The notes under the pieces are model-generated. The model was given only the letters and a program-made list of their open reading frames with translations. It had not been told where the DNA came from and searched no databases. A program made the position numbers and the translations under genes. 5,580 nucleotides of DNA from Bacteroides sp. (lineage in GTDB: Bacteria; Bacteroidota; Bacteroidia; Bacteroidales; Bacteroidaceae), in the NCBI GenBank assembly GCA_021204375.1, contig JAJPZL010000286.1:1-5580 (forward strand), given 5' to 3'. Shown piece after piece: positions 1 to 5,580 of this stretch. Each line of letters opens with the position of its first letter. Position 1 is the first letter of the stretch.

Positions 1-104
1 TTCCCGCTGAAAAGACAAATATTAAAAAATTACTTTCTGTTTTTCCGTTAATTTTCTTTCAAAACAATAAGAACAGATTACCTTTGTAAAAAAAACCTTT
101 CTAT
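1..104. other. AT-rich intergenic spacer upstream of rfbA
   Basis: This stretch is rich in A and T, and I see no coding region, RNA gene or clear hairpin in it. Its right part (57-86) contains the candidate rfbA promoter. Any gene further upstream ends before the window or runs away from it. No Shine-Dalgarno sequence precedes the rfbA ATG at 105; the bases before it are a run of A followed by CCTTTCTAT, as is common in Bacteroidetes leaders. Confidence 0.7.
57..86 (+). promoter_or_regulatory. Bacteroidetes-type promoter of rfbA
   Basis: TACCTTTG at 79-86 is an exact match to the Bacteroidetes -7 consensus TAnnTTTG. The best -33 candidate (consensus TTTG) is TTTC at 57-60, one base off, with an 18-nt gap. 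Transcription would be expected to start about 5-10 nt past the -7 box, near 91-96, leaving a leader of only about 10-14 nt before the ATG at 105. The -7 box is seen directly; the -33 assignment and start site are inference. Confidence 0.65.
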
Positions 105-995
105 ATGAAAGGAATCGTACTTGCAGGAGGATCGGGTACCCGCCTCTACCCCATAACAAAAGGTGTTAGTAAACAACTCCTTCCGGTTTTCGATAAACCG
201 ATGATCTATTATCCCCTTTCCGTACTGATGCTGGCCGGTATCCGGGAAATACTGATCATATCGACTCCACAGGATTTTTCGGCTTTTCAGCGCCTGCTGG
301 GCGATGGAAATAACTTTGGAGTGCGGTTTGAATATGCACAACAGCCCTCTCCCGACGGATTGGTACAGGCTTTTTTAATCGGCAAAGAGTTTATCGGGGA
401 CGATTCCGTCTGCCTGGTATTGGGAGATAACATCTTCTACGGACAAGGCTTTACCCGGATGTTGAAAGAGGCGGTACAAACTGCGGAAGAGGAGCAAAAA
501 GCAACTGTTTTCGGTTACTGGGTAAGCGATCCGGAACGATATGGAGTGGTTCACTTTGACAAAGAGGGAAATGCAAAACATATTGAAGAGAAACCTGAAC
601 AGCCTCAATCGAACTATGCCGTAACAGGACTCTATTTCTACCCGAATAAAGTGATAGAAATAGCAGAAAGGATAGAGCCCTCTGCCCGGGGCGAGCTCGA
701 AATAACCAGTGTTAACCAGGAATTCCTGGTACAACAGGAGTTAAAAGTTCAACTCCTGGGGCGTGGCTTTGCATGGCTGGATACCGGTACCCACGATTCA
801 CTGGCTGAAGCCTCTACTTTTATCGAAGTTATTGAAAAAAGGCAAGGGCTAAAAATCGCCTGCCTGGAAGGAATAGCTTTCCGGCAGGGATGGATCAGCT
901 CTGATAAAATGCGTCAACTGGCAAAACCCATGCTTAAAAATCAGTACGGACAATATCTGCTGAAAGTGATAGCCGAACTGGAGGGAAACCGGTAA
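105..995 (+). CDS. rfbA: Glucose-1-phosphate thymidylyltransferase (dTDP-glucose synthase)
   Basis: This cytoplasmic enzyme joins dTTP and glucose 1-phosphate to give dTDP-glucose and pyrophosphate, the first step of the dTDP-L-rhamnose pathway for cell-surface polysaccharide. The 296-residue product has the usual length of the RmlA short family and looks complete. It shows the N-terminal nucleotide-binding signature [20 protein letters not shown] (residues 8-27, with K23 in the conserved lysine position), then [13 protein letters not shown] with the metal-binding D108, the sugar-binding EKP (162-164), GLYFYP (175-180), RGELEIT (195-201) and WLDTGT with D226, the second metal ligand. ATG 105 is chosen because the signature begins at residue 3 and a promoter -7 box lies 18 nt upstream. 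rmlB, rmlC and rmlD are not in this window, so it may be a stand-alone copy or the edge of a cluster. RmlA enzymes are known to be feedback-inhibited by dTDP-rhamnose; nothing in the sequence shows transcriptional control. Confidence 0.97.
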   Translation: MKGIVLAGGSGTRLYPITKGVSKQLLPVFDKPMIYYPLSVLMLAGIREILIISTPQDFSAFQRLLGDGNNFGVRFEYAQQPSPDGLVQAFLIGKEFIGDDSVCLVLGDNIFYGQGFTRMLKEAVQTAEEEQKATVFGYWVSDPERYGVVHFDKEGNAKHIEEKPEQPQSNYAVTGLYFYPNKVIEIAERIEPSARGELEITSVNQEFLVQQELKVQLLGRGFAWLDTGTHDSLAEASTFIEVIEKRQGLKIACLEGIAFRQGWISSDKMRQLAKPMLKNQYGQYLLKVIAELEGNR

Positions 996-1030
996 GTTAC
1001 TGAGTGTCAATCGGAGAAAATGGGACCCTT

Positions 1031-1061
1031 TTTGTTATTCAAGTAATTATTCGTAGATTTG
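1031..1061 (+). promoter_or_regulatory. Bacteroidetes-type promoter of the large kinase-like gene
   Basis: TTTG at 1031-1034 and TAGATTTG at 1054-1061 match the Bacteroidetes -33 (TTTG) and -7 (TAnnTTTG) elements exactly, separated by 19 nt, which is in the normal range. A start of transcription near 1066-1071 would leave a leader of roughly 11-16 nt before ATG 1082. The element lies in the rfbA-kinase spacer, so the second gene need not depend on rfbA transcription. No Shine-Dalgarno sequence is visible in the leader. Confidence 0.8.
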
Positions 1062-1081
1062 TTTCAACTAATCCTTACCCT

Positions 1082-1150
1082 ATGAGAAAAGCCACTCCGG
1101 TATTACCGATATTTATTATCATCTTTATGGTGACATCTCTCTTTTCATGT
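1082..1150 (+). other. Lipoprotein-type signal peptide
   Basis: Residues 1-23 have a basic start (MRK), a hydrophobic stretch (VLPIFIIIFMVTSLF) and then S22-C23, giving the lipobox L20-F21-S22-C23 followed by G24-E25. This fits cleavage by signal peptidase II and lipidation of C23. Phenylalanine at the -2 position is less usual, so an uncleaved anchor is an alternative. No acidic run follows the cysteine, so there is no sign of the Bacteroidetes surface-export signal. Confidence 0.7.
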
Positions 1151-4100
1151 GGAGAGATTGCTCCTACCCTGGAGGTACGTCTGGTCGATTCGCTGAATGA
1201 GCAGTCGTATGCTTACCGATACCGGAATCTGGATAGTGCTTTCAGACTGGCCGGAGAGGCCTGGCAGGCAGCTCAACGTTACAATACCGGAAAGGCAGAA
1301 GCATTGAACCATCTGGGTTTCTGCGCATTTATGCAAATGGATTTTGAAAAAGCCGAAAAACTACACCGCAGTGTATTGCTCTCTACCCAGAATGAGGTAG
1401 AACGATTGATCGCCGACATCGGCCTGATGAAAGTGTATCAACGTACCTCCATGAACAAAGAATTTTACGATTCCCGTAACAGTGCCCGCAGACGGATGCG
1501 AAGGATTGACGAAGATATCTCTATCTTTGTAGATACACACGAGAAACATCGTCTGTGGTATGCATACTCCGAGTTCTATATTGTATCCGCTCTTTATTAC
1601 CATTACCTGCAACAAAGCCCGGAAGCAGTTACCAGTTTGCGTATGATAGAGAACCGGGAAGAGCTTTCGCAGGATATTAACCAGCAACTTAGTTATTATT
1701 TTGTAAAAGGGTCTTCCGGATTGTCAGGAGGAGAGACCCGGGAGGAACGGGTAGTCAGGGAATTTGATAATCTCTATTTTACCTGGGACATAGCCCGGCA
1801 GGCAGACCTTATCTATTTTGAAGGGAGTGCTCTCCAGATACTAGCAGATCTGCTTATGGAAGGAGATAACCAGGAAATTATTGGAAACAACCGGTCTCAA
1901 CGGCTAAAAAACCTGGGAGACAACACCCCCGAATTCCCATTATCCTTAACCCGGCAGGCACTGACCGCTTTTCAGCAATATCCGGATATTTACCAGCTGG
2001 CTGCAACCTATGTAACCATTGGGAAATACCTGAATAAAACTGAAGAGTATTCACAGGCCCTGGATACGTTGACCAAAGCTTTGCAATATGTAAACCTGCA
2101 TCATACCACTTATTATACGGACCATCACCTGGAGCCCGACTCTCTCCTACCATACGATACGGTAATGGTGGAACTGGAATGGATCGAACAAGCGGGTATT
2201 AAAACAGTTCCCGAATGGATATCCCGCATCCGGGAACAGCTCAGTGTAACTTACTCCGGACTGGGCATGAAGGTCCCCTCTAACTACAACCGGAATATCT
2301 ATCTGGACATTCTGGATATCACCCGGCAGGATAAAGAGTTAGAGAGCCGGTACGCTGCCCTGGCTTTCGAATCCCGGCAGCTTAACCTGATCATGTTCAT
2401 GCTGGTGGCAGGACTTCTCCTGCTTTTTCTCTTCTTCTGGATCATCAATGCCCGATCCCGGAAAAGGAATCAATTATATACCGAACGATTACGGCTGACA
2501 CTGGATATCTGCCACGAGATCACTGCCTCCATTCCTGAGAAGGTAACTACCGAAGAGGAGATCATCCATACCATTCTCTCCTCCATCCACCTGGATATGA
2601 AAAAATTGTTAGGAGCATTGAGCCTGAATATCTGTCTTGCCGGTACTCCACCCAATGAAGAACCTTCTGAACCTACTGGGGTAAGAGGTAAGTTCCCACT
2701 GCTGGTTCCTGATAAAGAGGAGCCGGTAGGTTATCTGGAACTCTACACGTTGCGCCGGCTCAACAAAGATCAGCGGGCTTTTGTGCATGTAATTACTCCT
2801 TATATAGCGTGGACACTCGACAGCGGACTTGCTTTTGTCTCCCTGAGTGAAGAGGAACAACGGCTAGAGAAACAGCGATATATTTACGAACAGCATATAG
2901 CCGAGAACAAACGACAGAATATAATCAAAAAAGCCTGTATGGCTATTGTAAACGGCATTACTCCTTTTTTGGATCGTATTCTTAACGAAGTACGAAAACT
3001 GGATGCTATCCTGAAAGAAGAGAAGAACAAACCGGATGTATCCACCCAGGCGGTATATAGAGAGGAGCCGGAAGCAATCAAAAAGAACAGATACCAGTAT
3101 ATTGATGAACTGGTCACTACCATCAATGAGTACAATGATATTCTGGCCCTCTGGATCAAAATAAAGCAGGGTACTATCAGCCTGAATATTGAGAATTTCG
3201 CTCTTCAGGATCTCTTTAATCTGATAGGCAAAGGACGGAAGACCTTTGAAATGAAGAACCAGGATTTTATTGTAGAACCAACCGACACTGTGGTCAAAGC
3301 CGATAAAGCACTGACTCTTTTCATGCTGAACACACTGACAGAAAATGCCCGTAAATATACTCCGGAAGGCGGTACCATTCGTGTCTATGCCACTCGGGAA
3401 GAGAAATATATAGAAATATCCGTAGAAGATACCGGGATCGGGCTTAGCCAGAAAGATATCCGCCACATAATCGGTGAAAAAATATACAACTCCAAAGAGA
3501 TAGGCCTGGATACGACTTCCGATAAAGAAGCATTGATCCAGAATAAGGGAAGTGGTTTCGGGCTTATGAACTGTAAAGGTATTATCGATAAATACCGGAA
3601 AACCAACACTCTTTTCCAGGTCTGCACGTTTAATGTAGAGAGTGAGCCTGGTAAAGGGAGCCGGTTCTATTTCCGCATTCCCCGAAGCATCCGGAAAACT
3701 TTTATCTGTATCCTGCTCTTTATCTCCGCAGGCCTTACGGCACAGGTTCCGGAAAATCAGAGTTATTTTACCTGGCCTGTGGATTCCCTGAGTGCGACTC
3801 CGGAACATTTTGAACAAATACTAAGCGAAGCCTCTGCTTATGCAGATTCCGCCTACTTTGCCAATATCCTGGAGAGATATGAGGAGGCGATCCAGTATAT
3901 AGATTCTGCCATCTGGCTATTAAATCTTCATTACGAACTCTTTGCCATTATACCTGCTCCGGCCATGTCCATTACCGGAGAGGAGAGCCCCGCTGAACTA
4001 CTATGGTGGGAGAATGATTTTCTCACGGATTATCATGTGATACTCGACCTCCGGAATGAAGCGTCTGTCGCATTTTTAGCTTTAAAAGACTGGAATGCTT

Positions 4101-5548
4101 ATACCTATAACAATACGGCTTATACCGGTTTGTATAAATTACTTAGTGAGGATTACTCGCTGGAAGATTATTGCCGCAGGCTAGAAAACTCTACCAATAA
4201 TAAAATAGTAGGGATCATTCTGTGCGGTCTCCTGTTGCTCACGTTGTTTATGGGATACTATATTCTTTATATCCGGAAAAGACTTCATAACCGGATGAAC
4301 CTGGAGCAGGTATTCGATATTAACAAACGTATTTTTGCCTCCTCTTTAGTTCGCAGTAGTGAAGAGACTGAAGCTTTGCAACGGGAAGAAGATGCCCTCT
4401 CCAATATTCCCCGGCAGATCGTAGAAGCCATTTATGAAAGTATCAATGAACTCTTTACGATCGATAATCTTTGCATTGCCGTCTATAATGAAAAAGCTAA
4501 CCAGCTGGAGTGCGCCTCGGCTGCTGTGCAATCGGAAGTAAGTCAATTAATGGAGCGGTGTTTTGAACAAAAACGCTATTTGTATAATCAACGTACCCAG
4601 GTACTTCCCCTGATCGTGGATGCCGGTGGTAAACAGTTGTGTGTCGGGGTCATGGGAGTAACCAAAGAAAACACCAATGACCGCGAGACAGACCAGCTTT
4701 TACTGGAGCTGATCGGCCGCTATGTAGCTATTGTTATTTTTAATACCGTACTTAAACCGGCCACTAAATACCGGGATATTGAAGAGGCGCATGAAGATGC
4801 CCGAAGAGCCTCCTGGGAAGATGGTATTCTGCATATCCAGAACATGGTACTGAATAATTGTTTATCTACGATCAAACATGAAACGATCTATTATCCGAAT
4901 AAGATCAAACAGATCGTTGACAAATTACGTAAATCAGAAGTCTCCGTGGGGGAAGAAGAGGAACAGGTGTCTACCCTGCGGGAACTGGCAGAGTATTACA
5001 AAGGTATTTTTACCATCCTGAGTTCCTGTGCAGCCCATCAGCTGGAAGAGGTAACCTTCCGCCGCACCACGATCCAGGCAGAGACCTTACTGGAATATGC
5101 AACCAAATATATGCGGAAAGCATCCCGCAATCATCCTGCTCCACCTACTTTGATGACAGAGTTCTCTCCCTATCGTATAAAAGGAGATATCACACAGCTT
5201 AAATTTTTATTGGAAAATCTGATCAATGAGGCGCTTACCTACCCGAAGTCCGGAGAGATCTACCTTTCCACCAAATGCGATGGAGAGTATATTCGTTTCA
5301 GTTTTAACGATACCCGGCGGGAAAAGGGCCGTGAGGAGCCAAATCACCTCTTTTATCCTGACCTGTCAAAAATGCAGAGTGGAAGCAAAGGAGAACTGAC
5401 CGGTACCGAATACCTGATCTGTAAACAGATCATCCGGGAACACGATGAATTTGCCGGCCGGCGAGGATGCCGGATCAATGCAGAGCCTGGTGAAAAAGGA
5501 GGATTCACCGTCTATTTCACGATACCGGAAAAGAAGGAGAGAGAATAA
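1082..5548 (+). CDS. Tandem double-module membrane sensor histidine kinase-like protein (DUF5112/DUF5113-like)
   Basis: The 1488-residue protein probably senses an envelope signal and acts by phosphotransfer. Domain order: lipoprotein-like signal peptide (1-22, lipobox SLFS-C23); exported helical region with TPR-like repeats (24-435); membrane helix (436-455); GAF-like region (474-586); DHp-like helices (about 590-720); intact GHKL ATPase (about 735-868); internal signal-peptide-like helix (870-888); short exported region (889-1041); membrane helix (1042-1063); GAF-like region (1110-1224); DHp-like helices with H1266; eroded ATPase (1369-1485). Module 1 lacks the phosphoacceptor histidine and module 2 lacks most ATP-binding residues. 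ATG 1082 is chosen over the in-frame GTG at 1004 because the signal peptide starts there and a strong promoter lies at 1031-1061, inside the longer version. It starts 86 nt after rfbA. There is no receiver or DNA-binding domain, so a partner regulator is expected elsewhere. The DUF assignment is from memory; the kinase-like architecture is seen. Confidence 0.85.
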   Translation: MRKATPVLPIFIIIFMVTSLFSCGEIAPTLEVRLVDSLNEQSYAYRYRNLDSAFRLAGEAWQAAQRYNTGKAEALNHLGFCAFMQMDFEKAEKLHRSVLLSTQNEVERLIADIGLMKVYQRTSMNKEFYDSRNSARRRMRRIDEDISIFVDTHEKHRLWYAYSEFYIVSALYYHYLQQSPEAVTSLRMIENREELSQDINQQLSYYFVKGSSGLSGGETREERVVREFDNLYFTWDIARQADLIYFEGSALQILADLLMEGDNQEIIGNNRSQRLKNLGDNTPEFPLSLTRQALTAFQQYPDIYQLAATYVTIGKYLNKTEEYSQALDTLTKALQYVNLHHTTYYTDHHLEPDSLLPYDTVMVELEWIEQAGIKTVPEWISRIREQLSVTYSGLGMKVPSNYNRNIYLDILDITRQDKELESRYAALAFESRQLNLIMFMLVAGLLLLFLFFWIINARSRKRNQLYTERLRLTLDICHEITASIPEKVTTEEEIIHTILSSIHLDMKKLLGALSLNICLAGTPPNEEPSEPTGVRGKFPLLVPDKEEPVGYLELYTLRRLNKDQRAFVHVITPYIAWTLDSGLAFVSLSEEEQRLEKQRYIYEQHIAENKRQNIIKKACMAIVNGITPFLDRILNEVRKLDAILKEEKNKPDVSTQAVYREEPEAIKKNRYQYIDELVTTINEYNDILALWIKIKQGTISLNIENFALQDLFNLIGKGRKTFEMKNQDFIVEPTDTVVKADKALTLFMLNTLTENARKYTPEGGTIRVYATREEKYIEISVEDTGIGLSQKDIRHIIGEKIYNSKEIGLDTTSDKEALIQNKGSGFGLMNCKGIIDKYRKTNTLFQVCTFNVESEPGKGSRFYFRIPRSIRKTFICILLFISAGLTAQVPENQSYFTWPVDSLSATPEHFEQILSEASAYADSAYFANILERYEEAIQYIDSAIWLLNLHYELFAIIPAPAMSITGEESPAELLWWENDFLTDYHVILDLRNEASVAFLALKDWNAYTYNNTAYTGLYKLLSEDYSLEDYCRRLENSTNNKIVGIILCGLLLLTLFMGYYILYIRKRLHNRMNLEQVFDINKRIFASSLVRSSEETEALQREEDALSNIPRQIVEAIYESINELFTIDNLCIAVYNEKANQLECASAAVQSEVSQLMERCFEQKRYLYNQRTQVLPLIVDAGGKQLCVGVMGVTKENTNDRETDQLLLELIGRYVAIVIFNTVLKPATKYRDIEEAHEDARRASWEDGILHIQNMVLNNCLSTIKHETIYYPNKIKQIVDKLRKSEVSVGEEEEQVSTLRELAEYYKGIFTILSSCAAHQLEEVTFRRTTIQAETLLEYATKYMRKASRNHPAPPTLMTEFSPYRIKGDITQLKFLLENLINEALTYPKSGEIYLSTKCDGEYIRFSFNDTRREKGREEPNHLFYPDLSKMQSGSKGELTGTEYLICKQIIREHDEFAGRRGCRINAEPGEKGGFTVYFTIPEKKERE
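1151..2386 (+). other. Module 1 exported sensor region with TPR-like repeats
   Basis: Residues 24-435 lie between the signal peptide and the first membrane helix, so they should be outside the cytoplasmic membrane. They look all-helical. Two segments have tetratricopeptide character: around 70-103 (ALNHLGFCAFMQMDFEKAEK) and 304-337 (GKYLNKTEEYSQALDTLTKA), the latter exactly 34 residues with the expected small and aromatic positions. Such repeats usually bind peptides or proteins; the ligand here is unknown. I recall a similar Bacteroidetes N-terminal region being called DUF5112. Confidence 0.6.
2387..3685 (+). other. Module 1 membrane helix and cytoplasmic kinase core: ATPase intact, phosphoacceptor His missing
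   Basis: A membrane helix (436-455) ends in the basic stop-transfer run RSRKR (458-462). A GAF-like region (474-586) and a long charged helix follow. The first DHp-like helix reads ACMAIVNGITPFLDRI (618-633). Aligning its TP with the HELRTP box puts V623 where histidine belongs; aligning it with module 2 puts N624 there. The second helix (673-700) ends in a standard IKIKQGTISLNIENF-type linker. The ATPase has an N-box with N755 (TENARKYTPEGG), a G1 box D783-T-G-I-G787 and a G2 box G823-S-G-F-G827-L. A typical F-box is not seen between G1 and G2. ATP binding is therefore likely, while self-phosphorylation at the usual site is not. Confidence 0.75.
3686..3745 (+). other. Fusion junction: internal signal-peptide-like helix
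   Basis: Module 1 ends at the usual last strand of the ATPase fold (RFYFRIPR, 861-868). The next residues, IRKTFICILLFISAGLTAQ (870-888), have the basic start, hydrophobic core and small-residue end of a secretory signal peptide. I870 is encoded by ATC (3689-3691), one base from ATG. In the present protein this segment should carry the chain back out through the membrane, which agrees with the next membrane helix returning it at 1042-1063. That it descends from the signal peptide of a separate gene is inference. Confidence 0.65.
3746..4204 (+). other. Module 2 exported region
   Basis: Residues 889-1041 lie between the internal signal-like helix and the second outgoing membrane helix and are predicted to be periplasmic. 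The region is only about 150 residues, far shorter than the 412 residues of module 1. It contains one TPR-like helix pair (about 921-952, including ERYEEAIQYIDSAI). Aromatic residues are frequent (WWENDF, NAYTYNNTAYTGLY). No ligand can be inferred. Confidence 0.5.
4205..5545 (+). other. Module 2 membrane helix and cytoplasmic core: candidate His present, ATPase eroded
   Basis: Membrane helix 1042-1063 is followed by RKR (1065-1067). A helix with DINKRIFASS (1079-1088) matches DICHEITASI in module 1 (475-484), and a GAF-like region runs to about 1224. The DHp-like first helix has STIKHETIYYPNKI (1262-1275) with H1266 followed by E and, six residues on, P; this resembles a histidine-kinase H-box with one extra residue before the proline. 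The C-terminal ATPase-like region keeps the fold pattern, but the N-box reads ENLINEALTYP with E1383 in place of the key Asn, G1 reads NDTRREKG (glycines lost), and G2 reads LTGTEYLICK (only G1441 kept). I recall this part being called DUF5113. Confidence 0.65.
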
Positions 5549-5580
5549 ATAGCTGAAAAACATATCCTGACAATAAATAA
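5549..5580. other. Spacer after the kinase-like gene
   Basis: Thirty-two AT-rich bases follow the TAA stop. No hairpin with a T-run, promoter box or start codon of a following gene can be made out before the window ends, so it is not possible to say whether transcription continues into a neighbour. Confidence 0.6.

Noticed and set aside
375..734. A 119-codon minus-strand frame inside rfbA.
   Set aside because: It overlaps the core of a well-recognised enzyme and shows no motif of its own.
1017..1033. AAAATGGG-A-CCCTTTTT as a possible terminator after rfbA.
   Set aside because: The loop would be a single base, which RNA cannot form, and the T-run doubles as part of the -33 promoter element of the next gene.
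2513..2536. HEITASIP (H478-P485), just after the first membrane helix, which resembles an H-box and could rescue module 1.
   Set aside because: The proline spacing is wrong, it lies before the GAF-like region about 275 residues from the ATPase, and the matching position in module 2 is lysine (DINKRIFASS), so it is more likely a structural linker helix. Mutational data could reopen this.
2894..2896. H605 as an alternative phosphoacceptor in module 1.
   Set aside because: It lies in a charged helix about 18 residues before the expected site, with no HExxxP-like context. It is the nearest histidine but does not align with known H-boxes.
3650..3760. A frameshift or sequencing error artificially joining two genes at the module junction.
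   Set aside because: The reading frame is continuous with sensible protein on both sides, no stop codon is needed or disrupted in a visible way, and the resulting membrane topology is coherent. I cannot fully exclude a lost stop codon without homologues.
2864..3817. A long open frame of 317 codons on the minus strand inside the kinase-like gene.
   Set aside because: It lies wholly opposite a frame with clear kinase motifs, its translation shows no recognisable domain, and no promoter box precedes it. It is a shadow of the plus-strand codon use.

Overview
The window looks like a piece of a Bacteroidales chromosome (Bacteroides or Parabacteroides-like; the genus is a guess). Three things support this. 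Both gene starts are preceded by the Bacteroidetes sigma-type -7 element TAnnTTTG. No Shine-Dalgarno sequence is seen before either gene. The large second gene has the architecture of the membrane histidine-kinase-like proteins of this order that I recall being annotated with DUF5112/DUF5113 domains (from memory, not searched).

Layout: positions 1-104 are an AT-rich spacer that carries a promoter. Positions 105-995 encode a full-length glucose-1-phosphate thymidylyltransferase (RfbA/RmlA), which makes dTDP-glucose for dTDP-rhamnose and related surface sugars. A short spacer follows with its own near-consensus promoter (TTTG - 19 nt - TAGATTTG, 1031-1061). Positions 1082-5548 encode a very large (1488 aa) membrane protein on the same strand. 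The last 32 bases show nothing recognisable. No RNA gene, mobile element, CRISPR array or convincing terminator is visible.

The 1488-residue protein is the interesting object. It is two sensor-kinase-like modules joined head to tail. Each has an exported helical region, a transmembrane helix, a GAF-like region, a two-helix DHp-like region and a GHKL-type ATPase region. Module 1 keeps the ATP-binding motifs (N755, DTGIG at 783-787, GSGFG at 823-827) but has no histidine where the phosphoacceptor should be. Module 2 is the reverse: it has a candidate phosphoacceptor (H1266 in KHETIYYP), but its N-, G1- and G2-boxes are eroded. The join contains what looks like the signal peptide of a formerly separate second protein (R871-Q888), now serving as an internal membrane helix. 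The inference is that a duplicated kinase pair fused and then divided the labour, with one ATPase and one phosphoacceptor. No receiver or DNA-binding domain is present, so any partner regulator must be encoded elsewhere.

The two genes are co-directional, but the second has its own promoter. A functional link between dTDP-sugar synthesis and this sensor is possible but not shown by the sequence.
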